Notes: a model not told the origin generated them from the sequence alone. Counted from the first letter of the stretch, positions 19,581 to 30,703 are shown. The stretch is DNA of 40,450 nt from an uncultured Prochlorococcus sp. (GCA_902583265.1 CACHVD010000010.1:1-40450); one strand, 5' to 3'. Numbers and translations are program-made.

Positions 19581-20159
19581 ATGGAAAAAAGCATTGCTTT
19601 ATTTGGTACGAGTGCTGATCCACCTACAATTGGACACAAAAAAATTCTTGAAGAATTATCCAAAATTTATGCTTTTACTATTAGCTATGTGAGCAACAAC
19701 CCCCAAAAAAAGCACATAGAGGATATCTCGATTCGTAGCCATTTATTAAAAACTCTTATTGATGATTTAAATAATCCGAAAATTTTATTTAATCAAAAAA
19801 TAAGTAGCCAATGGGCAGTAGAGTCAATCAAAAAATGTAAAGAAATTTATAAATTTAATAATTTAGATTTTGTAATTGGGAGTGATTTAATTAAAGATAT
19901 TTTCTACTGGAAAAATTTCGACAAAATTATTTTGGAGGTAAGTTTTTTTATAATTTTAAGAGAGGGATATCCTGTTGAATCAAATACTCTTAAAATGTTA
20001 GAAGCTTATAGAGTGAAATTTAAGATTTCAACCATCAAAACCCCAAACATTTCAAGTTCTAAGTTTAGATTAAATTTTAATTGTTCTAATTTACCGTCGT
20101 CGTTAATAGATATAGTTAAGAGGAATAATTTATATGAATCCATCAAATTAGTTGAATGA
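19581..20159 (+). CDS. nadD: Nicotinate-nucleotide adenylyltransferase
   Basis: A 192-residue nucleotidyltransferase that adenylates nicotinate mononucleotide to deamido-NAD. The ATP-binding motif is the variant GTSADPPTIGH (residues 9-19) of the usual GGTFDPIHxGH. The C-terminal ISSSKFR corresponds to the SSTxIR motif. The region DLDFVIGSDLI-type (LDFVIGSDLIKDIFYW) is family-like. The changed first motif is typical of divergent cyanobacterial NadD proteins. The last 4 bases overlap the nadE start, directly linking the two consecutive NAD steps. Confidence 0.9.
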   Translation: MEKSIALFGTSADPPTIGHKKILEELSKIYAFTISYVSNNPQKKHIEDISIRSHLLKTLIDDLNNPKILFNQKISSQWAVESIKKCKEIYKFNNLDFVIGSDLIKDIFYWKNFDKIILEVSFFIILREGYPVESNTLKMLEAYRVKFKISTIKTPNISSSKFRLNFNCSNLPSSLIDIVKRNNLYESIKLVE

Positions 20160-21853
20160 AATTTTTACTTGCCCAAATAAATCCAGTTGTTGGAGATTTA
20201 GAGGGCAATGCAAAAAAAATACTTAATATTGCTTCGAAAGCTAACTCAATTTCTGCTGATTTTGTTCTTACTCCAGAATTATCATTATGGGGATATCCTG
20301 CAAATGACTTACTTTTTAAAAAAAATTTAATCAAAAATCAATACCAAATTCTTGATCAATTAGCTTTAGATATTAATAAAAAATATGGCAACTTAAGCAT
20401 CTCAATTGGAATAGCTGAAAAGGTAAATGATTCTTTTTTTCCTAATCTTTATAATTCTATTGCGTTAGTTGAGGGCGGTGCTTGGAAAATAATTGCTCGG
20501 AAAATTATTCTTCCCACATATGAAGTATTTGATGAAAAAAGATACTTTAGATCAGAAGAAAAAGTTTCCGTATTAATTAAACAAATTAAAAATAAAACTT
20601 GGCGACTTGGCTTTACTATATGTGAGGATTTGTGGGTCAACAAAGATATAGAAGGTAGAGGAATCCATAGAAAAAATCCCATAATTGATTTAAAGAAAAA
20701 AAAAGTTGATATTTTAGTAAATTTATCAGCCTCCCCATATACTCTGAAAAAGTTAGAGCTAAGATCAAAGGTTTCCAGTTTTGCTGCACAATATCTTCAA
20801 GTACCGCTGATTTATGTCAACCAGATTGGAGCAAATGATAATTTAATTTTTGATGGAAATAGTTTTATTCTTGATAAGAATGGATCTAAAATTAAGCAAT
20901 TAAAATCTTTTTCGGAAGATCTCTCCAGTTGGGATATTGAGCAAACAAAACCTGAAAAAAATGAATTTAAAAACTCCGAAATGTCATCAATTTTTGATGC
21001 ATTAGTCCTTGGTGTTAAAGATTATGCAAAAAAATGTGGATTTAAAACAGCTTTAGTTGGATTAAGTGGTGGTATTGATTCAGCACTTGTCGCAGCAATT
21101 GCTACAGCGGCTCTAGGAAGCGATAATGTTTATTGCGTTTCAATGCCCTCTAAGTGGAGCTCATCTCATTCAAAGAGTGATGCAAAAGATTTAGCAAAAA
21201 GATTAAAGATAAGTTTCAAGAGCATTCCAATTGAAAACTTGATGACCTCTTTTGAAGAATCATTTATAAAAACCATATCTTTCGAGATGGCTGAAATAAC
21301 AAATCAAAATATTCAGTCAAGGATAAGAGGCACACTTCTTATGGCTTTAGCAAATCAAGAAAAGCATTTGTTACTCTCAACAGGCAATAAATCAGAACTA
21401 GCCGTAGGATATTGCACACTTTATGGTGATATGAATGGGGGATTATCTGTAATTGGGGATTTATATAAAACTAATGTTTTTAAATTATGCAATTGGCTTG
21501 ATAGTGAAGATTCAATTAATAGTAGAAAGTCATATATGTTAGATACTAGTTTAGATATAATTGGAGAAAATATTCGCAAAAAAGCTCCAAGTGCTGAACT
21601 AGGGCCTAATCAATTAGATACTGATTCTCTCCCACCTTATTCTATTTTAGATAAAGTTCTTAAAGGAATTATTGAAGAGAAAAAAGATTTACAACAACTT
21701 GAAGAAGATGGTTATAAAAAAGATTTAATTTTAAAAATTATCTCACTCATAAAAAAAGCGGAATTTAAAAGAAAGCAGGCTCCTCCAATCCTAAAACTAA
21801 GCAGTCAATCATTAGGAAGTGACTGGAGAGTTCCCATAGCAATATCTTATTAA
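20156..21853 (+). CDS. nadE: Glutamine-dependent NAD+ synthetase
   Basis: A 565-residue two-domain enzyme converting deamido-NAD to NAD with glutamine as nitrogen donor. The N-terminal nitrilase-like glutaminase has the triad Glu41 (LTPELSLWGYP), Lys116 (ARKIILPTYEVFDEKR) and Cys156 (TICEDLW). The C-terminal synthetase has the PP-loop SGGIDS at 304-309, and LLSTGNKSELAVGYCTLYGD. Both domains are complete. The start overlaps nadD by 4 bases, and the stop overlaps the convergent DUF3326 gene by 4 bases. Confidence 0.97.
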   Translation: MKFLLAQINPVVGDLEGNAKKILNIASKANSISADFVLTPELSLWGYPANDLLFKKNLIKNQYQILDQLALDINKKYGNLSISIGIAEKVNDSFFPNLYNSIALVEGGAWKIIARKIILPTYEVFDEKRYFRSEEKVSVLIKQIKNKTWRLGFTICEDLWVNKDIEGRGIHRKNPIIDLKKKKVDILVNLSASPYTLKKLELRSKVSSFAAQYLQVPLIYVNQIGANDNLIFDGNSFILDKNGSKIKQLKSFSEDLSSWDIEQTKPEKNEFKNSEMSSIFDALVLGVKDYAKKCGFKTALVGLSGGIDSALVAAIATAALGSDNVYCVSMPSKWSSSHSKSDAKDLAKRLKISFKSIPIENLMTSFEESFIKTISFEMAEITNQNIQSRIRGTLLMALANQEKHLLLSTGNKSELAVGYCTLYGDMNGGLSVIGDLYKTNVFKLCNWLDSEDSINSRKSYMLDTSLDIIGENIRKKAPSAELGPNQLDTDSLPPYSILDKVLKGIIEEKKDLQQLEEDGYKKDLILKIISLIKKAEFKRKQAPPILKLSSQSLGSDWRVPIAISY

Positions 21854-22908
21854 TCACTATAAGAACACTCTTGAATTTTTTTTAAGGGCCGTTTAACTGA
21901 ATCAAGGTTGATACCTTTTTTGATAGCAAGAATTATGCCTGCAGCTTCTAAATAATTATCAACTTCAAAAAGATTGGGATAATTATAAAACTCATTTGTC
22001 ACTTTTAATGTATTTTGATTTTTTACAGCGATAATATTTAAACCTTTTTCAATCCCTGCTAGTACTGCTTCTCCTCCTAATGCACCATTAGGAACAACAA
22101 TCGATTCAATCTGATCAGGATGTAGTGAGATTGATTCATTTTTAGCAGGCAATTCAACAATATCAGGGGCATTGCTTAACCCAATCAATACAGATGGTAA
22201 AAAAGTGTATCCTATTTCTTCTGCAGCTGTACGAGGATCTAAATTTTCATTCAATTCAATTGGATTTAAAGCAGGTGCGTGAGCACAGGGAACTTTTAAA
22301 AATTTGCTTATTAAATGACTTATAACTGCTTCGACTCCAGCAATAGGATCAACCCCTTTTCCCTCTCTATAGATATTTGTTTCTAAAGAATCTGGATAAT
22401 CTGGAAATTTTGCCACAATTGCTATTGCCGTAACTCCTTTTTCTATTAAACATTTTCCAGCATCAATTAGAGTATCAGGATTTTCAATTGTGCCACCACT
22501 GATTTTTGATGAATCAGAATCAATAACTATGTTTAATGGCTTTCTTGTAATCACATAAGAATGAACATTAATTCCTAAAGTAGAAACACATGCATCAGCA
22601 ACTTGTAAATGTCTCAATAATATTTCTTTTTCCATAGCTGAATCAAAAATTATCCCAATTTTCTGTTGCTTTACCCTTTTTAAAGCGATTTCTCCTTTAG
22701 CAAGTCGGTCTAAACTATAACCCTCAACATAAAAAATATTTTTATCTTTTTCAGAAAGATTACCACCATTCATAACATTTGGATGAGTAATTAAACATCC
22801 ACTTGCCGATGCTAATAATTTAGCGGTTGGAAGTGCATCTCCAGCAAAACCTCCTACTTCACAACCAATACCAGTTGGAACTATGAACATTGTTGGTGAA
22901 TTTTTCAT
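21850..22908 (-). CDS. DUF3326 domain protein
   Basis: A 352-residue protein matching the DUF3326 family, which is common in cyanobacteria and plants and has no assigned function. Recognisable stretches are VPTGIGCEVGGFAGDALPTAK at the N terminus, AHAPALNPIELNENLDPRTAAEEIGYTFLPS in the middle and VVPNGALGGEAVLAGIEKG near the end. It has Rossmann-like glycine turns but no clear catalytic motif, and no signal peptide or membrane helix. It lies behind the small gene and ferredoxin at the end of the ATP synthase gene run. Confidence 0.85.
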   Translation of the reverse strand: MKNSPTMFIVPTGIGCEVGGFAGDALPTAKLLASASGCLITHPNVMNGGNLSEKDKNIFYVEGYSLDRLAKGEIALKRVKQQKIGIIFDSAMEKEILLRHLQVADACVSTLGINVHSYVITRKPLNIVIDSDSSKISGGTIENPDTLIDAGKCLIEKGVTAIAIVAKFPDYPDSLETNIYREGKGVDPIAGVEAVISHLISKFLKVPCAHAPALNPIELNENLDPRTAAEEIGYTFLPSVLIGLSNAPDIVELPAKNESISLHPDQIESIVVPNGALGGEAVLAGIEKGLNIIAVKNQNTLKVTNEFYNYPNLFEVDNYLEAAGIILAIKKGINLDSVKRPLKKIQECSYSD

Positions 22909-22935
22909 TATTAAAAATATTTCAATTTATATTTC

Positions 22936-23127
22936 TTAATTAGCTAAGACAGCTTTAATTTTAAGTTTTTTTGTTCCAAAAGAGTCAATAGAATTTTGAA
23001 TATCAACAATTGACCATCGAATTAAATCACCTTTTTTTTCTAAATTTGTGATGATGAATTCCCTTAAATTTTTTACTTTTATTGAAGCCGGCCAATCTAA
23101 ATAGTAATCAACTGAACTTAATTTCAT
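22936..23127 (-). CDS. Small conserved-looking hypothetical protein (63 residues)
   Basis: A 63-residue basic protein with alternating hydrophobic residues, including SVDYYLDWPASIKVKNLREF and GDLIRWSIVDIQNSID, ending in KLKIKAVLAN. It looks like a compact alpha/beta domain. I do not recognise a named family. The start overlaps the ferredoxin stop by 4 bases (ATGA), which strongly supports it as a real, translationally coupled gene. Coupling with the ferredoxin suggests a related redox or maturation role, by inference only. Confidence 0.7.
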   Translation of the reverse strand: MKLSSVDYYLDWPASIKVKNLREFIITNLEKKGDLIRWSIVDIQNSIDSFGTKKLKIKAVLAN

Positions 23128-23450
23128 TTTTGATATTTACCAAATTGATCATTATACAAATCATCTTCGACTTCTTTACCAATAACAATATTCAAATCGG
23201 ACTTGGGATATGCCACACATAAAAGTGCAAAGCCCTTTTCCCTCAAATCATCATTTAATCCCATTGCATCTTCTTGATCTACAGATCCTTCCAATATCAT
23301 GGATGCACAATCTGTACAAACTCCTGAACAACAACTACTTGGCAAATCTATTCCATTTATTTTTGCCGCTGAAATAATATCTTGATCTTCAGAACATAAA
23401 AAACTAAAAGTCTTTTGCTCAAATTGAACTTTGATATTGTATTCAGGCAT
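23124..23450 (-). CDS. [2Fe-2S] plant-type ferredoxin
   Basis: A 108-residue ferredoxin carrying a [2Fe-2S] cluster. Ligands are Cys40, Cys45, Cys48 and Cys78 (C-x4-C-x2-C then C-x29-C). An extra Cys41 directly follows the first ligand, and the sequence reads SSCCSGVCTDCASMILEG. The final LLCVAYPKSDLNIV is typical. A C-terminal extension (EVEDDLYNDQFGKYQK) goes beyond the classical fold. It is likely a specialised soluble electron carrier rather than the main photosynthetic PetF. It starts 16 bases after atpG, so it could be read through from the ATP synthase operon. Confidence 0.9.
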   Translation of the reverse strand: MPEYNIKVQFEQKTFSFLCSEDQDIISAAKINGIDLPSSCCSGVCTDCASMILEGSVDQEDAMGLNDDLREKGFALLCVAYPKSDLNIVIGKEVEDDLYNDQFGKYQK

Positions 23451-23466
23451 ATCCTAAATCTTATTG

Positions 23467-24417
23467 CTAAACTGCAGAACCTCCTACAACTTCTAATATT
23501 TCTTGAGTAATAGCTGCTTGCCTGGCCTTGTTATAGGTTAGATTCAAAGTACTTGCTAATTCTTTAGCATTATCACTCGCATTATTCATAGCAGTCATCC
23601 TGCAAGCGAGTTCTGAAGCTGCTGACTCTTGAAGAGCTCTTAGTACCTGATTCTGTAAATATAATGGTAATAAGGAATCTAATAGTTGATCAGGACTTTG
23701 TTCAAAAACAATATCTGAAGGCAACTTCTCAGAATCACTTTTTTCCATATTTGATTTTTCAACAAGTAACTTACTATCTTTTGTAGTCAGCCTAAAAATT
23801 TCATCGTTTTCCTCAGCAATTCCTTGAGGGTCAAGTGGCAATAGTGTTTGAACGACAGGAGAGCAGCTGACTAGAGTGATGAATTTCGTATAAATAATTT
23901 CCACCCTATCAGAATTTTCTGAGAGAAATTCAGCTAAAATTTCATTTGTTACTCCTTCTGAGTCCTTGACTGTGGGTACCTGTTCTAGTTCTTTGAAAGT
24001 ACTGTTAATTACATATCTATCCTTTCTATTTTGAAAATAGCCAATAGCTTTCTTCCCTACCAAAATTAAATTTGGTTGATACCCTTGTTTAACTAATTCT
24101 GCGTATCTTATTTCTACCTTTTTTATTATATTTGTATTGTAACCACCGCATAAACCTCTATCCGCAGTTATGCAAACCAAAGTTATGCTCTTTACTTCTC
24201 TCTTGGATAATAGAGGAGAGTCGACAGCCTCAAATTGAACTTTAGATTGGATATTTTCTAAGACCCGTGCAAGTTTATCTGCAAAAGGTCTACTCTTAAG
24301 AACTTGATCTTGAGCTCTCCTAACTTTTGCAGCTGCAACAAGTCTCATGGCCTCCGTTATTTTTCTTGTATTTTTAACGGAAACGATTCGATCTCTAATC
24401 TCTTTAAGATTTGCCAT
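23467..24417 (-). CDS. atpG: ATP synthase F1 subunit gamma
   Basis: A 316-residue gamma subunit forming the rotating central shaft. N-terminal MANLKEIRDRIVSVKNTRKI-like and C-terminal MTAMNNASDNAKELASTLNLTYNKARQAAITQEILEVVGG-type coiled helices are typical. The chain is longer than in most bacteria because of a cyanobacterial/plastid insert around residues 195-225 (DEIFRLTTKDSKLLVEKSNM...). The paired redox cysteines of plant gamma are not evident in it. Last ATP synthase gene in this operon, 19 bases after atpA. Confidence 0.96.
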   Translation of the reverse strand: MANLKEIRDRIVSVKNTRKITEAMRLVAAAKVRRAQDQVLKSRPFADKLARVLENIQSKVQFEAVDSPLLSKREVKSITLVCITADRGLCGGYNTNIIKKVEIRYAELVKQGYQPNLILVGKKAIGYFQNRKDRYVINSTFKELEQVPTVKDSEGVTNEILAEFLSENSDRVEIIYTKFITLVSCSPVVQTLLPLDPQGIAEENDEIFRLTTKDSKLLVEKSNMEKSDSEKLPSDIVFEQSPDQLLDSLLPLYLQNQVLRALQESAASELACRMTAMNNASDNAKELASTLNLTYNKARQAAITQEILEVVGGSAV

Positions 24418-24436
24418 GGTATCTCCTTAATTAAAT

Positions 24437-25966
<1,530 letters not shown>

Positions 25967-25984
25967 TTAAGGTTGATTTAAAAG

Positions 25985-26527
25985 TTACTTGGAAAGGGAT
26001 AAGCCAAGTTTTCTAATTTGTGAAGCAAGGGAAGCATCAATTACTTTTGATCCTACACTGGCGACGAAACCACCAATAAGAGATGGGTCGATTTTAGTTA
26101 CAAGTTCTAATTTTTCTGTTCCAGCAATATTGATGATCTTTTTGGTAATTAAACCTTTCTGATCATCAGTAAGCTCGATTGCAGAAGTAACAGTTGCCAA
26201 AGCAATATTACTATTTTCTCGGTAAATCTCTAAAAACCTATCAAGAATTGAAGTGAGTATTCCAATTCTTTGCCTATCGGCCAATAATTTTAAGAAATTC
26301 AGTAAAGAAGAATTAACCTTATTTGAAAAAATCTCAATAATGATTTTCTTCTTAGCATCTGTCTCTAAAATAGGAGAGGATAATGCCTTCTCCAATTCAG
26401 GGGAATCATTTATTAATTCCAAAAGTTGTTTAACCTCAGAAACCATCTCTTCAGTTTGCGAATTTTCATTCACAACTTGAAGTAATGCCTCTGCGTATGG
26501 AGTAGTAACTGAATTTAAAAGTGGCAT
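25985..26527 (-). CDS. atpH: ATP synthase subunit delta
   Basis: A 180-residue delta (OSCP) subunit linking F1 to the peripheral stalk. The N-terminal helical bundle begins LNSVTTPYAEALLQVV. The C-terminal signature LVTKIDPSLIGGFVASVGSKVIDASLASQIRKL contains the diagnostic GG near residue 150. The start codon shares one base with the atpF stop (TAATG), so translation is coupled. Confidence 0.94.
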   Translation of the reverse strand: MPLLNSVTTPYAEALLQVVNENSQTEEMVSEVKQLLELINDSPELEKALSSPILETDAKKKIIIEIFSNKVNSSLLNFLKLLADRQRIGILTSILDRFLEIYRENSNIALATVTSAIELTDDQKGLITKKIINIAGTEKLELVTKIDPSLIGGFVASVGSKVIDASLASQIRKLGLSLSK

Positions 26528-27039
26528 TAGTTCACCTCAATATTGTTAATTGATTGAGTTACCAAATTTTCTTGTGTTGTTTTATCAAGTCGATTTGGGA
26601 GAGATTCTAAAGCTTTCTTAATTGCCAGTTCAACAGCTTCTTTTCGTAGTTGAGAAATTGCTCTGGATGCTTCAGAGCTCTCATCAGAGATTGCACTTTG
26701 TTTAATTCGTGCCATCTCCTCTATCGCTTTTTTCTCACTTTCCATTCTGATTGATTCAGATCTTTTAAGAGAATCTGCTTTTATTTGAGAAGCTTTTTCT
26801 TCTGCTGAAGATAAATCTTTCTTCGCTTTTTCTAAAGCTTGAGTTGCATTTAGGAGTCGATCTTCAGCATCTTTTAATTCAAGAAGGATACCTTCTCTCC
26901 TTTTTTGGAGCATTTTACCTAAGAAACCAGGCAAAAATTTATAAAGACCGAAAACCACTACAGCCCAATTAAGGATATTAGTTTCGAATAAATTGAAGTT
27001 CAATCCAAAACCTTCTGTAGCTAAAAGAGTTAAATTCAT
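26527..27039 (-). CDS. atpF: ATP synthase Fo subunit b
   Basis: A 170-residue b subunit. One transmembrane helix lies near residues 25-43 ([20 protein letters not shown]), followed by a long charged alpha-helical stalk with many Glu/Lys/Ala heptads. The segment before the helix may be a short processed leader, as in plastid b subunits, although this is inference. It overlaps the b' gene by 4 bases and atpH by 1 base. Confidence 0.94.
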   Translation of the reverse strand: MNLTLLATEGFGLNFNLFETNILNWAVVVFGLYKFLPGFLGKMLQKRREGILLELKDAEDRLLNATQALEKAKKDLSSAEEKASQIKADSLKRSESIRMESEKKAIEEMARIKQSAISDESSEASRAISQLRKEAVELAIKKALESLPNRLDKTTQENLVTQSINNIEVN

Positions 27040-27497
27040 TTTTCTAGAATCAATCTATTAACAATAAGTTCGCTTAGATCTTCAACCTGTTTAGAAAGTT
27101 GATCACGAGCAGCGGACGTCTGACTTTCAATTTCTAGTCTTGCCTTTTCTTTTGAAGCATTTGCTTCATTATTAGCAAGCTCTAGTGCTTCCTTAAAAAG
27201 CTTGTCAGACTCATTCTCAGCTTCGCTCACAATTCTTTGGGCTTCTGAACGAGCACTCTGAAGCTGAGTTAATAAATCAGCTTCTAATTTTTTAACCTCA
27301 GAAAGTTTATTTTTGGCTTCAATAATATTATTACTTACAAACTTTTCTCTTTTTTCTACAACATTGCCAACAGGCTTAAAAAAGAGAGAATTTAATATGT
27401 AAGTAAGCGCAACTACTTGAATTGCCATTAGTGGCAAAGTGGCATTTATATCAAATAATCCACCTTCTGTAGCACCAAAAAAATTAAAGGCCAACAT
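27036..27497 (-). CDS. atpF2: ATP synthase Fo subunit b' (AtpG')
   Basis: A 153-residue second b-type subunit, characteristic of photosynthetic bacteria, which forms the heterodimeric bb' stalk. The membrane helix is around residues 20-40 ([24 protein letters not shown]), then a long Glu/Ala/Lys-rich helical stalk. It shares 4 bases with atpF and lies 68 bases after atpE. Confidence 0.93.
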   Translation of the reverse strand: MLAFNFFGATEGGLFDINATLPLMAIQVVALTYILNSLFFKPVGNVVEKREKFVSNNIIEAKNKLSEVKKLEADLLTQLQSARSEAQRIVSEAENESDKLFKEALELANNEANASKEKARLEIESQTSAARDQLSKQVEDLSELIVNRLILEK

Positions 27498-27565
27498 ATG
27501 ATTCAGTTGAAGTTAAAAAATTAAATTTAAATATTGCTAATAAGAATTAGAAGCAATATTAACTT

Positions 27566-27829
<264 letters not shown>

Positions 27830-27888
27830 TTAATACTTGTGATAATCTTTGTTGTCATACACGCTTGGACATCCTTTGTTTTAAGAAT

Positions 27889-27942
27889 GGGTCTGATATT
27901 TTCAGACCTACGCGATTAGATATTTTGCCAGATTACAGACCC
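27889..27942 (-). promoter_or_regulatory. Mutually exclusive hairpins in the atpB-atpE intergenic RNA
   Basis: In the plus-strand text, GGTCTGA (27890-27896) pairs with TCAGACC (27902-27908) around a 5-base loop. Alternatively GGGTCTG (27889-27895) pairs with CAGACCC (27936-27942). Both pairings use the same segment, so only one can form. In the transcript (minus strand) the shared arm comes last. The element lies 78 bases before atpE. It could regulate processing, stability or c-subunit translation. Confidence 0.5.
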
Positions 27943-27975
27943 TTTGTAAAAGTGTCTAAATGTATCAGAAAACAG

Positions 27976-28701
27976 CTAATGATGTTCTTCAACAGCTTCT
28001 CCAATGTAGTAGGCCGCTAAAGTTGCAAAAATCAATGCCTGAATTGCACTAGTAAATAATCCTAGGAACATGACAGGTATTGGGAGAATTAGGGGGACTA
28101 AAAAGACTAGAACACCAACAACAAGTTCATCAGCCAAAATATTTCCAAATAGCCTGAAAGAGAGTGATAAAGGTTTAGTAAAGTCCTCTAGAATTTTGAA
28201 AGGAAGCATAATCGGAGTTGGGTGAACATAGTATTCGAAGTATCTCCAACCCTTATTGCTTAAACCAGCATAGAAATAAGAAAGTGAAACCAATAAAGCC
28301 AAGGCTATAGTTGTATTGATATCTGCAGTAGGTGCTCCTAATTCTCCACTTGGTAACTTAATCAATCTCCAAGGAATTAAAGCCCCTCCCCAATTACTAA
28401 CAAAGACGAATAAAAATAAAGTTCCTATAAATGGCATCCAATCTCTATAAACTTTTTCACCTATTTGCGTCCTAGCAAGATCTCTTATGTAATCCCAGAG
28501 GAACTCAAGCAGGTTTTGAAGGCCTTTAGGATCATTTTCCATTTTTTTAGTTCCTAAAGAAATAAAAACTAATAACGCTCCTAATAAAATCCAAGATGTT
28601 AAAAATACCTGGCCATGAAGTCTGATATTTCCAATTTGCCAATAAAGATGTTGACCAACTTCTAATGCTGCAAAATTTGTTAGCAAGGAATTAAAAAACA
28701 T
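27976..28701 (-). CDS. atpB: ATP synthase Fo subunit a
   Basis: A 241-residue multi-pass membrane protein forming the proton half-channels next to the c-ring. Conserved helix sequences include [21 protein letters not shown], which contains the essential Arg, and [26 protein letters not shown] at the C terminus. About five membrane helices are evident. Length fits the cyanobacterial family. It is 23 bases after atp1. Confidence 0.96.
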   Translation of the reverse strand: MFFNSLLTNFAALEVGQHLYWQIGNIRLHGQVFLTSWILLGALLVFISLGTKKMENDPKGLQNLLEFLWDYIRDLARTQIGEKVYRDWMPFIGTLFLFVFVSNWGGALIPWRLIKLPSGELGAPTADINTTIALALLVSLSYFYAGLSNKGWRYFEYYVHPTPIMLPFKILEDFTKPLSLSFRLFGNILADELVVGVLVFLVPLILPIPVMFLGLFTSAIQALIFATLAAYYIGEAVEEHH

Positions 28702-28724
28702 TTGTTTTGAATAAAAAAATTTAC

Positions 28725-29201
28725 TTAAGAACGTGAAAAATAAAGAATGAGTGAAGGCTTATAAATGAAAAAACCTATCATTGCAGGAAAAATATCCAAA
28801 GATCCTAGCTTGCTCGCAAAAATAAAGAGGCAAACTGGAACTAATAGTTGCAATTTTGATACACCTGATGATTCTTTACCAAGTTTCCCTATACTTTTGG
28901 CAAGCAAACGTAGGTAAAAAATGCCGGCAATTGCACCTATAAAAATACTAAAACCAAAAGTAAAGCCTAGAAAAATTCCAGTTATTGATGCTAATAAAAT
29001 AGAAACAATAAAAGTAATTCCAAAAATTGTTAATTGCAATTTTGTGTATTCATCATTTTGGGAAAGCAAATGATCAATTTGATTGGCAATGCCAAATTCA
29101 CTTTCTTTGATGATCGAATTATTCTGGGATTGAGGAAATTGAACATTCTCATTAGAAGGATGCTCAAATTTTTTTCTATTTGAGTCCACTGATGTGAACA
29201 T
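28725..29201 (-). CDS. atpI: AtpI/Atp1-type ATP synthase assembly protein
   Basis: A 158-residue membrane protein at the head of the operon, where cyanobacteria place atp1. Residues 1-50 are hydrophilic. Four hydrophobic helices follow from about 57, including [27 protein letters not shown] and [19 protein letters not shown]. AtpI helps c-ring assembly in some bacteria. Sequence conservation is low, so identity leans on position and topology. Confidence 0.85.
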   Translation of the reverse strand: MFTSVDSNRKKFEHPSNENVQFPQSQNNSIIKESEFGIANQIDHLLSQNDEYTKLQLTIFGITFIVSILLASITGIFLGFTFGFSIFIGAIAGIFYLRLLAKSIGKLGKESSGVSKLQLLVPVCLFIFASKLGSLDIFPAMIGFFIYKPSLILYFSRS

Positions 29202-29467
29202 AGTTTAGAAACCCCTCTTAATTGTTTGAAGTAAGTATATAAACTCACGGAATCTATCACGGAGAGGTGCCCTTTTGCTAGTTTTTTTTTATAAAAAATT
29301 AATTCTTAAGATTTATGATGAATCTGTAGACCATTTTTTTACTTTATTCCTCAAAAATAAATTTTATGGAAATTTATCTTTTTAATCGCCTTAACACTTT
29401 AAAAAGTTAATAAAGACTTGGCAAAATCTAAATTAAACGTCTCAATAGTAAATATACATCTAAAAAA
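29202..29467. other. Divergent spacer between the ATP synthase operon and ftsW
   Basis: No gene is visible in these 266 bases. A TATACT hexamer on the minus strand at 29234-29239 is a good -10 candidate for the atp operon, with no convincing -35. A nine-T run lies at 29283-29291. The ftsW side is AT-rich and has no clear promoter beyond generic AT-rich hexamers. Confidence 0.4.
29234..29239 (-). promoter_or_regulatory. Candidate -10 element of the atp operon
   Basis: The minus strand reads TATACT, one base from TATAAT, about 33 bases upstream of the atp1 start. A -35 box is not recognisable, which is common in this group. The assignment is positional. Confidence 0.35.
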
Positions 29468-30703
29468 TTGGAGATAAGTCAAGAAAAAATAAAATATAAA
29501 AGAATTTCTAAAAGAAAAAAAACCTTTAGTTCTAATTACAAAAAAAATTTAAGCAACATAACGGAGTCTATTCTTCCCTTACCTTGGGAGATATGGCCTT
29601 ATGAGGCAAAAATCCTCATTATAATCATTGGAATTTGGTCAATATTAGGAATCCTCATTCTAGGATCATCAAGTTGGTGGGTGGCTAGTAGGGAAATGGG
29701 AAATTGGGCTTACTTTTTAAAAAAACAAATTATTTGGACAATTCCAGGTCTTGGTCTATTTTATTTCGTTCTTAATTCAAATATTAGAAATCTTTTAAAG
29801 ATTTCAAGGATTATTTTTTATATTTTATTCGTTTTAATTTTCTTAACTAATATTACTGGAATTACAGTAAATGGATCTTCAAGATGGCTAGTACTAGGCA
29901 ATTTACGTCTGCAACCATCTGAATTGATTAAACCTTTTTTAATTTTAGAAGCTTCGAACCTTTTCGCTCATTGGAATCTGATAAAAGATGATAAAAAATT
30001 AATTTCAATTATGTCCTTTGGTTTATTAATTTTATTAATACTAAAACAGCCTAATTTAAGTACTGCATCATTAACTGGAATTCTCTTTTGGGTAATGGGT
30101 TTATGCGGAGGAGTAAAACTTAGCTCTCTTTGCTCATTTGCCTCATTAGGATTCATTACTGGTTGTTTTAGTATCTTTATTAACGAATATCAAAAACTTA
30201 GGGTTACTTCATTTATTAATCCTTGGAAAGATCAACAAGAAAGTGGATTTCAATTGGTTCAGAGTTTGTTAGCCATAGGTTCAGGCGGTCTATTCGGACA
30301 AGGTTTTGGGCTGTCTATACAAAAATTACAGTACCTACCATTTATGTACACAGATTTTATTTTTGCCATCTTTGCAGAAGAATTTGGTTTGTTAGGGTGT
30401 ACTTTTTTCTTAGGATTTTTAGCAATTTTCTCTTTTATAAGCCTCAGAATTGCTCTTAAGTGCAGGAATAACTATACAAAGCTGGTTGCTATCGGATGTG
30501 GCGTATTATTAACAGGTCAATCAATAATGCATATTGCGGTAGCAACAGGTTCAATGCCTACTACAGGATTACCACTACCTTTTATCAGTTATGGCGGAAA
30601 TTCATTATTAGCATCTTTTTTTATTGCAGGAATGTTACTGAGATGTTCATTAGAATCAACAGGATTCATAGGTATGATTTATACACGAAAGACTCTTAAT
30701 TAG
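29468..30703 (+). CDS. ftsW: FtsW-type SEDS peptidoglycan polymerase
   Basis: A 411-residue SEDS-family membrane protein that polymerises septal glycan from lipid II with its partner transpeptidase. About ten membrane helices begin near residue 48. Family motifs include GSSRWLVLGNLRLQPSELIKPF, LLAIGSGGLFGQGFG and TTGLPLPFISYGGNSLLAS. The chosen start is TTG at 29468, since the first internal Met (about residue 76) is already past the first helix. FtsW and RodA are close relatives. The FtsW call rests on the charged 40-residue N-terminal tail and the usual annotation of cyanobacterial homologues. Confidence 0.88.
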   Translation: MEISQEKIKYKRISKRKKTFSSNYKKNLSNITESILPLPWEIWPYEAKILIIIIGIWSILGILILGSSSWWVASREMGNWAYFLKKQIIWTIPGLGLFYFVLNSNIRNLLKISRIIFYILFVLIFLTNITGITVNGSSRWLVLGNLRLQPSELIKPFLILEASNLFAHWNLIKDDKKLISIMSFGLLILLILKQPNLSTASLTGILFWVMGLCGGVKLSSLCSFASLGFITGCFSIFINEYQKLRVTSFINPWKDQQESGFQLVQSLLAIGSGGLFGQGFGLSIQKLQYLPFMYTDFIFAIFAEEFGLLGCTFFLGFLAIFSFISLRIALKCRNNYTKLVAIGCGVLLTGQSIMHIAVATGSMPTTGLPLPFISYGGNSLLASFFIAGMLLRCSLESTGFIGMIYTRKTLN

